Source: Clostridia bacterium
GTDB taxonomy: Bacteria; Bacillota; Clostridia; Christensenellales; Aristaeellaceae
NCBI GenBank assembly: GCA_017551645.1
Contig: JAFZLE010000169.1
Span: 1 to 10,199, forward strand
DNA: 10,199 nucleotides
Direction of reading: 5' to 3'
The position numbers were made by a program, and so were the translations under genes. This document shows positions 1-8,389 of this stretch, piece by piece (within the stretch, counting starts at the first letter, position 1; each line of letters opens with the position of its first letter). The notes beneath the pieces were generated by a model. It made no database searches. It worked only from the letters and a program-made list of their open reading frames with translations, and had not been told where the DNA came from.

Positions 1-492
1 CAAACGGTCGGCATAAACCAGGGCGCAGCCAGGCTCATAGGCATCAACCCGGTCGTAATAAAACTGCTGAGCTTTGTGATACTGGGCATGTGCGTGGCGG
101 TAGCCAGTGTTATCGGGATCGCCCGCATGGGCAATCTCAGCCATAAGACGATCCTTATCGACATAGAAATGGACGCAATTCTCGCAGTAGCCATAGGCGG
201 GAACAGCCTTGGCGGCGGGCGCTTCAAGATAGGCGGAAGTATAATGGGCGCCTATGTTATACAGATGTTGTCAACCACGCTGAACGCCATGATCAAGGAG
301 CATCCGGAACAGGTCAAAGCGTTCAAGGCTATGGTGATCATCCTTATAGTGACTGCCGGGTCGCCGGTCATACAGCGTCTGATCGTAAAGCTCTGGAAGA
401 TCAGCCTGCCCCTGCTGCGTAAATTTGCCATGAAACTTATAAAGCTGTTTAAAACGTTATTCGGGCGAAAAGCGCCTTCACCGCGCGGATAA
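1..492 (+). CDS. Sugar ABC transporter permease, RbsC/YtfT type (5'-truncated by window edge)
   Basis: The reading frame is open from base 1 and ends at TAA 490-492, so only the last 163 residues are visible. It is a membrane-spanning subunit of a ribose/galactose-class (CUT2) ABC importer. The fragment begins just before a GAARLIGINP segment, which matches the cytoplasmic loop that contacts the ATPase in this family (compare the GINVKNTRFF loop of the next gene). Hydrophobic stretches follow, then IEMDAILAVAIGGNSLGGG, the conserved E-x-DAIAAVVIGG-type motif of RbsC-like permeases. The C-terminus is basic (LFKTLFGRKAPSPRG), as expected for a cytoplasmic tail. The stop is 10 bases before the next permease, so the two are co-transcribed and probably form a heterodimeric channel. 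The substrate-binding protein and ATPase would lie upstream. The substrate cannot be read from the sequence; a YtfT/YjfF-like pairing suggests a sugar. Confidence 0.88.
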   Translation, partial: QTVGINQGAARLIGINPVVIKLLSFVILGMCVAVASVIGIARMGNLSHKTILIDIEMDAILAVAIGGNSLGGGRFKIGGSIMGAYVIQMLSTTLNAMIKEHPEQVKAFKAMVIILIVTAGSPVIQRLIVKLWKISLPLLRKFAMKLIKLFKTLFGRKAPSPRG

Positions 493-502
493 GGAGGTCC
501 AC

Positions 503-1621
503 ATGAAACAGTCAGAAAGATCCGCCGTGAAGGTGAAGCACTTTGAAAGGATATCCAATGCCCAGCTGCTGATGCTGATAAGCATCGTGATATTCTTCGC
601 CATGTATATTATCGGGTATAATACTCTCGGCCAGGGCTTCCGCAGCGCCAAGACGCCCTTCGATATCCTGAACGCCAAAGCGCCACTTATCATTATCGCG
701 TGCAGTCTGACCGTCGTTATGATCGGCGGCGGCATCAACATAAGCGTCGGCGGCGTGCTTGGCCTTACGGCAATGAGCTGCGCGCTGTTAATGAATAAAT
801 ACCAGTACGGCGATAGCCCGTGGGGCGTCATCCTCGCTTTATTGCTGGCGTTGGGCCTGGGCCTCGCATTCGGGCTCGTGCAAGGCGCGCTTATCAGCTA
901 TCTGGACATACAGCCGTTTATCGTTACGCTGGCAGGCATGGTACTGGCGCGCGGCCTGCTGAACATGCAGTATTCGAATTCTCTGCGCGTAAACAACGCC
1001 GCGTTTACCGAACTCAGGAAAAACTCGGCCATAGAAGTTAAAGCGCTGTCCTATCTGAACAGCAAAAACAAGCTTATTATCCCAAAGCTTGAATTGGGAG
1101 TGATCATCGCGATAGCTGTCGTGATACTGGTCTTTCTTATGCTGCGTTACACGAAGAAAGGCCGTCACATCTACGCTATCGGCGGCAACCAGCAAAGCGC
1201 GCTCATGCTGGGCATAAATGTGAAGAATACCCGTTTCTTCAGTTATGTGATCAGCGGTCTGCTCAGCGGCCTGGCCGGGTTCATATATCTGATGCATGAA
1301 CCGTCTGCCAATACCACCAGCGTGGGCATCCGCGGAGAAATGGACGCCATAGCCTCATCGATAATCGGCGGCACGCTGCTGACCGGCGGCGTTGGAAACG
1401 TCATCGGTACGTTTTTCGGTGTCATGATCCTTGCACTGATAGAACGCATAATCTGGGATCTGGGACTGCAGGATTCCTGGTGGCAGGATATGACGAGCGG
1501 CGCGATGCTGGGTTTGTTCATCATTATCCAAAGCGTCGTACTGTATGTGCGCGGAAAACCGCGGCTGAAGCTCCATACGGCGAAAAAGCTCAAAAAACCG
1601 CTGACAAGTATACGGGAATGA
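503..1621 (+). CDS. yjfF: Sugar ABC transporter permease, YjfF/RbsC type
   Basis: This is a complete 372-residue inner-membrane permease of the CUT2 family and the second of a tandem pair. An ideal ribosome binding site (AAGGAGGT, 491-498) sits just before the ATG and overlaps the stop region of the first permease. Hydrophobic segments lie at about residues 22-38, 61-98, 108-132, 137-152, 199-214, 246-263, 298-318 and 332-349. Family motifs visible are GGGINISVGGVLGLTA (75-90; most relatives have DLSVG), QPFIVTLAGM (137-146), YAIGGNQQSALMLGINV (224-240, the ATPase-contact loop) and GEMDAIASSIIGGTLLTGG (278-296). It is somewhat longer than E. coli YjfF (about 330 residues), partly because of a hydrophilic stretch around 157-195 and a basic C-terminal tail. 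The symbol reflects subgroup resemblance and tandem context; the true sugar is unknown. Confidence 0.88.
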   Translation: MKQSERSAVKVKHFERISNAQLLMLISIVIFFAMYIIGYNTLGQGFRSAKTPFDILNAKAPLIIIACSLTVVMIGGGINISVGGVLGLTAMSCALLMNKYQYGDSPWGVILALLLALGLGLAFGLVQGALISYLDIQPFIVTLAGMVLARGLLNMQYSNSLRVNNAAFTELRKNSAIEVKALSYLNSKNKLIIPKLELGVIIAIAVVILVFLMLRYTKKGRHIYAIGGNQQSALMLGINVKNTRFFSYVISGLLSGLAGFIYLMHEPSANTTSVGIRGEMDAIASSIIGGTLLTGGVGNVIGTFFGVMILALIERIIWDLGLQDSWWQDMTSGAMLGLFIIIQSVVLYVRGKPRLKLHTAKKLKKPLTSIRE

Positions 1622-1688
1622 GCTGCCGGCGCAGTGGGCAGTATTGCTGTAAGGCCGTCACCGTACCGTGATCTGCCAACAGCGTATG

Positions 1689-1722
1689 AAAACAAGGGAG
1701 GATAGATATCCTCCCTTGTTTT
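1689..1722. terminator. Strong, probably bidirectional intrinsic terminator
   Basis: The arms at 1689-1704 and 1707-1722 are perfectly complementary over 16 bp, centred on GA; sterically the loop is the central six bases or so. The core is AACAAGGGAGG with a matching CCTCCCTTGTT. The right arm ends in TTGTTTT followed by GTTGG, and the left arm starts with AAAACAA, so both strands show a U-rich 3' side. It lies 68 bases after the permease stop and downstream of the leftward repair block, so it probably serves both converging transcripts. The outer CCAAC (1676-1680) and GTTGG (1723-1727) could extend the stem. Confidence 0.85.
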
Positions 1723-1815
1723 GTTGGAATGCACTTATAGGTGGCCGCACTTGGTGCGGGAAAGGTTTTTACCTTGGCGCGAAACGCGCGGGAAAGCGGA
1801 CGGCAATATATCTTG

Positions 1816-1869
1816 GAGCATCTCCTTCAGGAACCGGCCGGTGCAGATATTTCCGAATGGAGCGATATG
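1816..1869 (-). pseudogene. Relic of a uvrA 3' end (UvrA C-terminal tail fragment)
   Basis: On the minus strand this reads HIAPFGNICTGRFLKEML. The intact UvrA in this window ends [20 protein letters not shown], and TGR[FY]LK near the end is a hallmark of UvrA tails. Over the nine codons TGRFLKE[IM]L the two copies share every residue but one, yet differ at the third position of five codons (for example ACC/ACG, CTG/CTT, AAG/AAA, ATG/ATA, CTC/CTG). That is the pattern of an old or foreign coding copy, not a fresh duplication. The nine codons before this match more weakly. The fragment is in the same frame as the preceding GNAT gene, 21 bases after its TAG, and the frame stays open to TAA at 1735-1737. 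No start codon or upstream UvrA domain remains, so I call it a fragment. Chance similarity is possible but seems unlikely given the position beside uvrA. Confidence 0.55.
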
Positions 1870-1890
1870 TCTGTGCCTGCCGCGCGCGGG

Positions 1891-2565
1891 CTATCTCCAC
1901 ATCCAGACGATCAGGCGGTCGGACTGCGTCATGCCGAGCTTTTTCTGCATAAGGAGGGAGGCAGTGTTGGTTTTTTCCACCTGGCCGAAGGGGATATAGC
2001 CCTGCTTGATGGTGCGCGCCATCAGGCTCGCCTGCAGCGCCGCGCCGAAACCTCTGCGCCTGTATTCGGGAAAAACGTAGAGTATGCCCATGCTGCCTTC
2101 CAGGTGCTCGCCTATGAAGCCCACGAGCCGCCCGCGGTCGTACCCCAGCAGCACGGACCCTCTTTTCACCACCGCCCTGAGCTCTTCCGGGCTGAGCAGA
2201 GCGTAGTTTTCCGTGAGCATGGGCAGGTCGCTTTCGTCCGCGGTCCTGAACTGCAGTTCCGCGCCGGCGGAAGGCGTTTTTCCGTAATACGCCACCTGGT
2301 AACACTCGAGCCTGTCCGAAAAGCCGAACTTTTCGTACGCCGCCAGGCCGAGGGCGCGGTCCGCCACCATAAGGAGCCCGCATTCGCCGCTTATATGGCG
2401 GTCGAGCAGCGCCATGCCCTCAGCCGCGTCGCCGCAGGCCAGCATATACGCTCCGCTGACTTCGTCGCGCAGGAGCAGCGCGCCATCCATTTCGTCTATG
2501 ATCTTCCCGCTGCCGCGTTTGAGCACGCGGTCGAGCCCCAGACAGTCTATGCCGCTTAGATCCAT
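1891..2565 (-). CDS. GNAT-family N-acetyltransferase, tandem-domain-like (last gene of repair block)
   Basis: This 224-residue cytosolic protein probably transfers an acetyl group from acetyl-CoA to an unidentified amine. The C-terminal half carries the acetyl-CoA-binding motif A, LYVFPEYRRRGFGAAL (162-177, with the R-x-x-G-x-G loop at 169-174), and motif B, NTASLLMQKKLGM (200-212). The N-terminal half lacks a motif A loop, but GLAAYEKFGF (73-82) looks like a GNAT motif B. This suggests a degenerate first GNAT fold, giving a tandem architecture. The ATG is preceded by GGGAAAG and lies 15 bases after the uvrA stop, so the gene is co-transcribed with uvrA. What it acetylates, and whether it has a role in repair, cannot be told. 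A uvrA-tail relic follows its stop codon. Confidence 0.82.
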   Translation of the reverse strand: MDLSGIDCLGLDRVLKRGSGKIIDEMDGALLLRDEVSGAYMLACGDAAEGMALLDRHISGECGLLMVADRALGLAAYEKFGFSDRLECYQVAYYGKTPSAGAELQFRTADESDLPMLTENYALLSPEELRAVVKRGSVLLGYDRGRLVGFIGEHLEGSMGILYVFPEYRRRGFGAALQASLMARTIKQGYIPFGQVEKTNTASLLMQKKLGMTQSDRLIVWMWR

Positions 2566-2580
2566 ATGCTTTCCCGCGCG

Positions 2581-5406
2581 CTATCCTTTCAGTATCTCTT
2601 TAAGGAACCGGCCCGTGTAGCTGGTCTCGCAGGCGGCGACCTGCTCGGGGGTGCCGCAGGCGACCACGCTGCCGCCCATGTCGCCGCCCTCGGGGCCCAA
2701 GTCTATTATCCAGTCCGCGCATTTGATCACGTCCGGGTTGTGCTCGATCACCACCAGCGTGTTGCCCGCGTCCACCAGCCGGAACAGCACTTCGTTCAGC
2801 CTTTCCACATCCGCGGGATGCAGGCCCGTGGTGGGCTCGTCCAGCACGTACAGGGTGCGGCCCGTGGCCTTGCGGGAGAGCTCCGCGGCCAGCTTGACCC
2901 TTTGCGCCTCGCCGCCGGACAATTGGGTGGCGGGCTGGCCCAGTTTTACGTAGCCCAGGCCCACGTCCACCATGGTCTGCAGCTTGCTCCTGAGTTTGGG
3001 CAGGGCGTCAAAGAACACCAGCGCCTCGTCACAGGTCATTTCCAGCACCTCGTGTATGCTCTTGCCCCGGTACCTGACTTCCAGCGTCTCGCGGTTGTAG
3101 CGCTTTCCGCCGCACACCTCGCAGGGCACGTAGAGGTCGGGCATAAAGTGCATCTCTATCTTGATAACGCCGTCGCCTGAGCAGCTTTCGCACCTGCCGC
3201 CCTTGACGTTAAAGGAGAAGCGGCTGGCCTTGAAGCCTCGGGCGCGGGCGTCGGCGGTGGAGGCGTAAAGCTCGCGTATCAGGTCGAACAGGCCCGTGTA
3301 GGTGGCGGGATTGCTGCGGGGGGAACGGCCTATGGGGCTCTGGTCTATGGAGATGACCTTGTCCAGCCGGCTCAGGCCCTCTATGCCGTCGTGTTTGCCG
3401 GGGCGCTCGTGGGAACGGTTGAGCTCCCGGGAGAGCGCCTTGAAGAGGATGTCGTTCACCAGGCTGCTCTTGCCGGAGCCGCTCACGCCCGTGACGCAGG
3501 TGAACACACCCAGGGGGAAATCCACGTCCATGCCCTTAAGGTTGTGGGCGCGGGGGTTCTTTACGGTTATGAAGCCTCTGGGAGCGCGCCGGGCGGCAGG
3601 CATGGGCACGCAGCGCGCGCCGGACAGGAACTGCCCCGTGACGGACTCGGGCACTTTCATGACTTCTTCGGGAGTGCCGCAGGCCACTAGGTACCCGCCG
3701 CGGCTGCCCGCCCCGGGGCCTATGTCGATTATGTAGTCCGCCGCGCGCATGGTGGCGGTGTCGTGCTCCACCACTATCAGCGTGTTGCCCAGCGCCTGCA
3801 GCTTGCGCAGGGTCATCAGCAGTTTCGCGCTGTCCCGCATGTGCAGGCCTATGGAGGGCTCATCCAGTATGTAGACCACGCCCACCAGCCCGCTGCCTAT
3901 CTGGGTGGCCAGGCGGATGCGCTGGGCTTCGCCGCCGGACAGGGTGGCTGCGCCCCGGGACAGGGTAAGGTACTCAAGCCCCACGTCCCGCAGAAAGCTC
4001 AGGCGGGCGGTGACTTCCCTTAATATGGGCCGGGCGATGAAGCTTTCCCGCTGGGGCAGGGACACGGTCTCGAAGAAGTCGAGGCTGTCCCGTATGGACA
4101 TGTCGCTCACGTCCGAAATGGACTTTTCGCCCACCGTGACCGCCAGCGCCTCGGGCTTCAGGCGCCTGCCGCCGCACTCGGGGCAGGGGGTCTCGCTCAT
4201 GTACTCGCTTATGCCTTCCCGGCTGTAGTCGCTGTCAGTCTCGCGGAAGCGGCGCTCAAGGTTGGTGACGATGCCCTCAAAGGGCACGTTGAAGCTGCCC
4301 TTGCGGCCTTCCCGCTCGTACTCGCAGTGTATCTTTTCGCCCTTGGTGCCGTAGAGTATGGCGTCCAGCTGGTGCTTCTCCAGTGTCTTTACGGGGGCGT
4401 CCATGGAAAAGCCGTAGTGCCTCGCCAGCCCCTCCAGGTACATGCGCGCCATCTGGCCGCCGCCCTCGCCGCTGTCCCATCCGCTCACCCGTATGGCTCC
4501 CTCGTTAAGGCTCTTGTCCGGGTCGGGTATCACGCTGTTTATGTCCACGGTGGTGAGGTAGCCCAGGCCGCCGCACACGGGGCACGCGCCGTAGGGATTG
4601 TTGAAGGAGAACATGCGGGGGGAGAGCTCCTCTATGGAGATGCCGCAGTCGGGGCAGGCATAGTTCATGGAGAAGAGTATCTCGTCCCCGTCCATGAACG
4701 CCGCCAGGCACAGCCCGCCGCCCAGCTTCAGCGCGGTCTCCACGCTGTCGCTCAGGCGGGAGAGCACGCCGTCCCGCAGTATAAGGCGGTCCACCACTAT
4801 CTCTATGTCGTGCTTCTTGTTTTTATCCAGGGGCGGCGTTTCGCTGAGTTCGTACATTATGCCGTCTATGCGGCAGCGCACGAAGCCTTTTTTCTGGCAG
4901 TCTTCCAGCAGTTTTGCGTACTCGCCCTTGCGTCCCCGCACCACGGGCGCCAGCAGCACCAGGCGGCTGCCCTCGGGCTGCTCCATTATGCGGGAAGTGA
5001 TCTCGTCCACGCTCACCCGCTTTATCACCCGCCCGCACTTGGGGCAGTGGGGCGTGCCCGCCCGGGAGTACAGCAGGCGCAGGTAGTCGTGTATCTCGGT
5101 GACCGTGCCCACGGTGGAACGGGGGGAGCGGGCAGTGGTCTTCTGGTCTATGGATATGGCGGGGGAGAGGCCGTCTATGGCGTCCACATCCGGCTTGTCC
5201 ATCTGCCCCAGGAACTGGCGGGCGTAGGAGGACAGGCTCTCCACGTACCTGCGCTGCCCCTCGGCGAAAATGGTGTCGAAGGCCAGGGAGCTTTTGCCCG
5301 AGCCCGACAGCCCGGTTATCACCGTGAACTTGTCCCGGGGTATCTTTACGTCTATGTTCTTTAAGTTGTTGACCCTTACGCCCCTGCAGGTGATGAATCT
5401 ATCCAT
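2581..5406 (-). CDS. uvrA: Excinuclease ABC subunit UvrA
   Basis: UvrA is the damage-sensing ATPase of nucleotide excision repair; as a dimer it scans DNA and loads UvrB at bulky lesions. The 941 residues are full family length. The first ATPase module has Walker [10 protein letters not shown] (32-40), signature [12 protein letters not shown] (489-500) and Walker [13 protein letters not shown] (511-522). The second has Walker [10 protein letters not shown] (640-648), signature [12 protein letters not shown] (829-840) and Walker [13 protein letters not shown] (852-863). Zinc ligands are C251/C254/C275/C278 and C739/C742/C762/C765, the latter being the module needed for damage discrimination. 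Additional CPKCG (121-125) and CPECGG (408-413) are normal for the family. The ATG is preceded by GGAAGGA and reads directly into the conserved N-terminus. It lies 24 bases after one GNAT gene and 15 before another. No damage to the gene is seen. Confidence 0.98.
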   Translation of the reverse strand: MDRFITCRGVRVNNLKNIDVKIPRDKFTVITGLSGSGKSSLAFDTIFAEGQRRYVESLSSYARQFLGQMDKPDVDAIDGLSPAISIDQKTTARSPRSTVGTVTEIHDYLRLLYSRAGTPHCPKCGRVIKRVSVDEITSRIMEQPEGSRLVLLAPVVRGRKGEYAKLLEDCQKKGFVRCRIDGIMYELSETPPLDKNKKHDIEIVVDRLILRDGVLSRLSDSVETALKLGGGLCLAAFMDGDEILFSMNYACPDCGISIEELSPRMFSFNNPYGACPVCGGLGYLTTVDINSVIPDPDKSLNEGAIRVSGWDSGEGGGQMARMYLEGLARHYGFSMDAPVKTLEKHQLDAILYGTKGEKIHCEYEREGRKGSFNVPFEGIVTNLERRFRETDSDYSREGISEYMSETPCPECGGRRLKPEALAVTVGEKSISDVSDMSIRDSLDFFETVSLPQRESFIARPILREVTARLSFLRDVGLEYLTLSRGAATLSGGEAQRIRLATQIGSGLVGVVYILDEPSIGLHMRDSAKLLMTLRKLQALGNTLIVVEHDTATMRAADYIIDIGPGAGSRGGYLVACGTPEEVMKVPESVTGQFLSGARCVPMPAARRAPRGFITVKNPRAHNLKGMDVDFPLGVFTCVTGVSGSGKSSLVNDILFKALSRELNRSHERPGKHDGIEGLSRLDKVISIDQSPIGRSPRSNPATYTGLFDLIRELYASTADARARGFKASRFSFNVKGGRCESCSGDGVIKIEMHFMPDLYVPCEVCGGKRYNRETLEVRYRGKSIHEVLEMTCDEALVFFDALPKLRSKLQTMVDVGLGYVKLGQPATQLSGGEAQRVKLAAELSRKATGRTLYVLDEPTTGLHPADVERLNEVLFRLVDAGNTLVVIEHNPDVIKCADWIIDLGPEGGDMGGSVVACGTPEQVAACETSYTGRFLKEILKG

Positions 5407-5430
5407 ATACGCGTCCTTCCGCAGTAAGTT

Positions 5431-5898
5431 TTATATGTCCCGCGCCCTGCCGGAGCCTATGGGCTTGAACAGCCTCGCGCTCCAGAAGCGCATGTCCAGT
5501 TCGTCCAGATAGAAACGGAATACCGCCTTCCAGTTCTTGGTGGCGGTGCTGAGCACCATGTACCCGGCCTCGGAGCCCACCGCGTTTTCCGCGAAGCGGA
5601 ACAGCGCCTGCCCTATGCCGCGGCAGCGCTTTTCGGGCACCACGTAGAGCTCCTCCACCTCAAAATACGCAGTGCCCTCGGGCATCACAGCCTGCATGCT
5701 CTCGGAGCGGTAGACCTTTCCGAACAGGTAGCCCACCGCCCTTCCGCCTTCCTCCGCAAGGAAGATGCGGTTGCCCTCTATGTCGCTTTTTTCGTTCGCC
5801 CTGTAACCGTAGCAGCTGTTTTCGGCGGCCCAGTCTTCGGACATTTTTATGAGCGCCGACAGCACCTCGTGTGTCAATTCCGTTTCATGTATCCGCAT
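5431..5898 (-). CDS. GNAT-family N-acetyltransferase between uvrB and uvrA
   Basis: This is a complete 155-residue single-domain GNAT protein, expected to use acetyl-CoA in the cytosol. Motif A is clear: VEELYVVPEKRCRGIGQALF (81-100), a beta strand followed by the pyrophosphate-binding loop R91-x-x-G94-x-G96. Residues 43-61 (NRIFLAEEGGRAVGYLFGK) fit the preceding strand pair, and KNWKAVFRFYLDELDM (121-136) fits motif B with the usual N and Y, although the typical 'GF' is replaced. A good Shine-Dalgarno sequence (AGGAAAAG) precedes the ATG. The gene sits 43 bases after uvrB and 24 before uvrA, so it is probably translated from the same mRNA as the repair genes. It resembles general Firmicutes GNATs of unassigned substrate. 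It does not look like a close paralogue of the 224-residue GNAT in this window. Confidence 0.85.
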   Translation of the reverse strand: MRIHETELTHEVLSALIKMSEDWAAENSCYGYRANEKSDIEGNRIFLAEEGGRAVGYLFGKVYRSESMQAVMPEGTAYFEVEELYVVPEKRCRGIGQALFRFAENAVGSEAGYMVLSTATKNWKAVFRFYLDELDMRFWSARLFKPIGSGRARDI

Positions 5899-5941
5899 AT
5901 CTTTTCCTGTATGATGATTATTTGTGTGATTCCAAGCACGC

Positions 5942-7939
5942 CTACCGCCTTTTGCGCCGGGCGCGGCGGCTCTTTTCGTTTGTCGCCATGGGGGCGGCGC
6001 CCTGCAGTGCCAGCATCTGGTCCCTCAGGCGGGCGGCCTTCTCGAAGTCCAGCTGGGAGGCGGCTTCCAGCATCATTTCGCTCAGCCGCTCTATGGCCAC
6101 CAGCTTTTCCTCCTCGTCCATGGGCGCGGAGGCGGAGGAGTCAGCCTTGCGGGACACGCTCAGAGCCTCCTTTATGGCCGCTTTCACGCTTTCGGGCTTT
6201 ATGCCGTGCTCCTCGTTGAAGCGGGACTGCACTTCCCGGCGGCGGTTGGTCTCGTCTATGGCGGCCTGCATGGAGGGCGTCACGCTGTCCGCGTACATGA
6301 TCACCCGCCCGTCCACGTTGCGGGCGGCGCGGCCCACGGTCTGCACCAGGCTGGTCTCACTGCGCAGGAAACCCTCCTTGTCCGCGTCCAGAATGGCTAC
6401 CAGTTCCACTTCGGGCAGATCCAGGCCCTCTCTGAGCAGGTTTATTCCCACCAGCACGTCAAAAACGCCCTGGCGCAGGTTCTTCAGCAGCTCTATACGG
6501 TCCAGCGTTTCCACGTCGGAGTGCATGTATTCCACTTTTACGCCCATGTCCCGCAGGTACTCGGTAAGGCTCTCGGCGGTGCGCTTGGTGAGGGTGGTGA
6601 CCAGCGCGCGGCCGCCCTTTTCCGCTACTATTCTGAGTTCACCCAGCAGGTCGTCCACCTGGTAGGTCGCGGGGCGCACGATTATCTCCGGGTCTATGAG
6701 GCCGGTGGGGCGTATGAGCTGCTCCACCACCTGCTCCGCCCGCTCCTTTTCGTAGGGCCCGGGAGTGGCGGACACGTATATGGTCTGGCCGATGCGCTGC
6801 TCGAACTCGTAGAACTTGAGGGGGCGGTTGTCGAAGGCGCTCTTCATGCGGAAGCCGAACTCCACCAGCGTGCTTTTGCGGGCGAAGTCCCCGTTGTACA
6901 TGGCGCGTATCTGGGGTATGGTCACGTGGCTCTCGTCTATGAACACCACGTAGTCCCGGGGAAAGTAGTCCAGCAGCGTGAAGGGCGGCTCCCCGGGCCG
7001 GCGGCCGTCAAAGTAGCGGGAGTAGTTCTCTATCCCGTTCACGAAGCCGATCTCCCTTAACATCTCCAGGTCGTAGGTGGTGCGCTGCCTTAAGCGCTGC
7101 GCCTCCAGCAGGCGGCCGTTGTTTTCAAGCTCGCCCGCCTCTATGGGCAGGTCGTGTTCTATCATTTCCAGGCCCAGGCGCAGCTTTTCGGAGGAGGTCA
7201 CGTAGTTGGTGGCGGGGTAGAGGATGACATGGTTGAGCAGCGTGACCGTTTTTCCCGTGAGCGCGTCGGCGTGGCTGATGCGCTCTATCTCGTCCCCGAA
7301 AAACTCTATCCTCACTGTCTTGTCGAACTGGGAGGCGGGCACTATCTCCACCGTCTCGCCCTTCACGCGGAAACTGCCCCGCTTGGGCTCGAAGTCGTTG
7401 CGCTCGTACTGTATGTCCACCAGCCGGCGGATGAGCTCGTCCCGGTCTATCCTCTGGCCTTCCCTCAGGCTTATGGACTGGGAGCGGTACTCCTCCGGGT
7501 CGCCCATGCCGTATATGCAGCTTACCGACGCCACGATTATCACGTCCCGCCTTTCGGAAAGCCAGCTCGTGGCGGAGTGGCGCATGCGGTCGATCTCGTC
7601 GTTTATGGAGGAGTCCTTTTCTATATAGGTGTCCGTGGCGGGGATGTACGCCTCGGGCTGGTAGTAATCGTAGTAGCTTACGAAGTAGCCCACGGCGGAG
7701 TCGGGGAAGAACTCCTTGAATTCCGCCGCCAGCTGCGCCGCCAGGGTCTTGTTGTGGGCGATCACCAGGGCGGGGCGCTGCAGGCGCTGGATGACGTTTG
7801 CCATGGTGAAGGTCTTGCCGGAGCCCGTAACGCCCAGCAGCACCTGGTTCTTCATGCCGCTTTCGACGCCCCGCACCAGTTTCTCTATGGCCTCGGGCTG
7901 GTCGCCCCGGGGAGAGAAGCGGCTTTTGAGACTGAACAT
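5942..7939 (-). CDS. uvrB: Excinuclease ABC subunit UvrB
   Basis: UvrB receives damaged DNA from UvrA, verifies the lesion with its ATP-driven helicase fold and recruits the UvrC nuclease. The 665 residues are normal length. Visible in order are Walker A GVTGSGKT (36-43), the beta-hairpin [16 protein letters not shown] (85-100) that clamps one DNA strand, Walker B-type DESH (335-338), SATPG (390-394), [15 protein letters not shown] (497-511), motif [11 protein letters not shown] (533-541), and a C-terminal UVR motif at about 610-645 ([13 protein letters not shown]) that docks UvrC. The tail after the UVR motif ends very basic (RRARRKRR). The start codon overlaps the stop of the XRE gene by one base (TAATG), with a GGGGG-rich Shine-Dalgarno inside that gene, so translation is probably coupled. 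UvrC is not in the window. Confidence 0.98.
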   Translation of the reverse strand: MFSLKSRFSPRGDQPEAIEKLVRGVESGMKNQVLLGVTGSGKTFTMANVIQRLQRPALVIAHNKTLAAQLAAEFKEFFPDSAVGYFVSYYDYYQPEAYIPATDTYIEKDSSINDEIDRMRHSATSWLSERRDVIIVASVSCIYGMGDPEEYRSQSISLREGQRIDRDELIRRLVDIQYERNDFEPKRGSFRVKGETVEIVPASQFDKTVRIEFFGDEIERISHADALTGKTVTLLNHVILYPATNYVTSSEKLRLGLEMIEHDLPIEAGELENNGRLLEAQRLRQRTTYDLEMLREIGFVNGIENYSRYFDGRRPGEPPFTLLDYFPRDYVVFIDESHVTIPQIRAMYNGDFARKSTLVEFGFRMKSAFDNRPLKFYEFEQRIGQTIYVSATPGPYEKERAEQVVEQLIRPTGLIDPEIIVRPATYQVDDLLGELRIVAEKGGRALVTTLTKRTAESLTEYLRDMGVKVEYMHSDVETLDRIELLKNLRQGVFDVLVGINLLREGLDLPEVELVAILDADKEGFLRSETSLVQTVGRAARNVDGRVIMYADSVTPSMQAAIDETNRRREVQSRFNEEHGIKPESVKAAIKEALSVSRKADSSASAPMDEEEKLVAIERLSEMMLEAASQLDFEKAARLRDQMLALQGAAPMATNEKSRRARRKRR

Positions 7940-8304
7940 TACTTTCCGCCCCCTTCCCTGCGCCTGCGGGCGATAAAGTAGGCGTCCATGAGCGCGCTGG
8001 CCAGCTCGTCCTCGTCCCGGGGGGAGAGGCTGCCGCCCGCGTACAGGGCTTTGACCTGCGTAAGCACGCGCCGGATCTCGGCGGCGGCGTCGGGCAGCGC
8101 TTCTTCGTCTTCCGCCAGGAAGTAATTGCGCTCCACGCCGAATATGCCGCTCAGGCGGTCGTACACTTCCCGCTTCTGGGGATAGAAGCGCCCCGACTCG
8201 TAGCCCTCCACCGTGCGCTTGCTCAGCCCCAGCAGTTTGCTAAGCTGTTCCTGGGTGTAACCCATCCGCGTGCGCTGGCAGCGCAGTTTTTCGCCGAATT
8301 TCAT
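7939..8304 (-). CDS. XRE-family helix-turn-helix regulator leading the uvr block
   Basis: This 121-residue protein has a Cro/cI-type DNA-binding domain over residues 4-62. Helix 2 is [10 protein letters not shown] (17-26) and the recognition helix [11 protein letters not shown] (28-38), followed by [17 protein letters not shown]. The C-terminal part ([26 protein letters not shown]) recalls a common Firmicutes XRE subtype whose tail reads roughly 'AGGELSEEDKDAFMxAMQExYWDAK'; that comparison is from memory. The ATG is preceded by GGAGGGA. Its stop codon overlaps the uvrB ATG, so regulator and repair genes are one transcription unit. The likely role is a repressor of its own promoter, and hence of uvrB-GNAT-uvrA-GNAT, acting at the dyads in 8341-8481. 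That role is inferred from position and has no direct sequence proof. Confidence 0.9.
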   Translation of the reverse strand: MKFGEKLRCQRTRMGYTQEQLSKLLGLSKRTVEGYESGRFYPQKREVYDRLSGIFGVERNYFLAEDEEALPDAAAEIRRVLTQVKALYAGGSLSPRDEDELASALMDAYFIARRRREGGGK

Positions 8305-8340
8305 TCTGTTCCCTCCGGATATGGACGCGCGCTCGTCCGC

Positions 8341-8357
8341 TTGTGCATTTCACACAA
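8341..8357. promoter_or_regulatory. Inverted repeat TTGTG-N7-CACAA in the 5' leader of the XRE operon
   Basis: Five-base arms at 8341-8345 and 8353-8357 are perfect complements. The arms resemble the TTGCG/CGCAA arms of the dyad at 8408-8425 except for one base per arm. It lies in the untranslated leader between the predicted leftward start site and the XRE gene, and overlaps a weak second -10-like element (TATTAT on the minus strand, 8357-8362). It may be an auxiliary operator, but short dyads like this arise by chance. Confidence 0.3.
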
Positions 8358-8367
8358 TAATATCACA

Positions 8368-8384
8368 AAATATTTTCGATATTT
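8368..8384. repeat. AT-rich inverted repeat AAATAT-N5-ATATTT
   Basis: Six-base arms (8368-8373 and 8379-8384) flank TTTCG. It sits in the leader of the leftward transcript. It could form a weak RNA hairpin or be an AT-rich regulator site; its low complexity makes chance a real alternative. Confidence 0.3.
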
Positions 8385-8389
8385 CAGGC

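Noticed and set aside
503..1621. NISVGG in place of the usual DLSVG in the second permease as a loss-of-function change
   Set aside because: The rest of the protein is intact and this position varies among CUT2 permeases, so there is no sign of inactivation.
1769..2383. Second minus-strand frame of 204 codons overlapping the GNAT gene
   Set aside because: It is an Arg/Ala/Pro-rich out-of-frame shadow. The other frame carries the GNAT motifs and a ribosome binding site.
1741..2559. Open frame of 272 codons on the plus strand opposite the second GNAT gene
   Set aside because: It is a complementary shadow of a GNAT gene with clear motifs; its His/Ala/Arg-rich product has no family features.
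4327..5364. Long open frame of 345 codons on the plus strand opposite uvrA
   Set aside because: It is antisense to the conserved N-terminal half of UvrA, has the His/Ala/Gly/Val-rich composition of a complementary-frame shadow, and has no ribosome binding site or recognisable motif.
2581..5406. Extra CxxC pairs in UvrA (121/124 and 408/411) as a sign of a novel zinc site
   Set aside because: CPKCG and CPECGG motifs at these places are usual in UvrA proteins.
6206..7981. Two long plus-strand frames opposite uvrB (6206-7060 and 7154-7981)
   Set aside because: Both mirror the GC-rich third-position pattern of uvrB and carry no independent motif; uvrB is certain.
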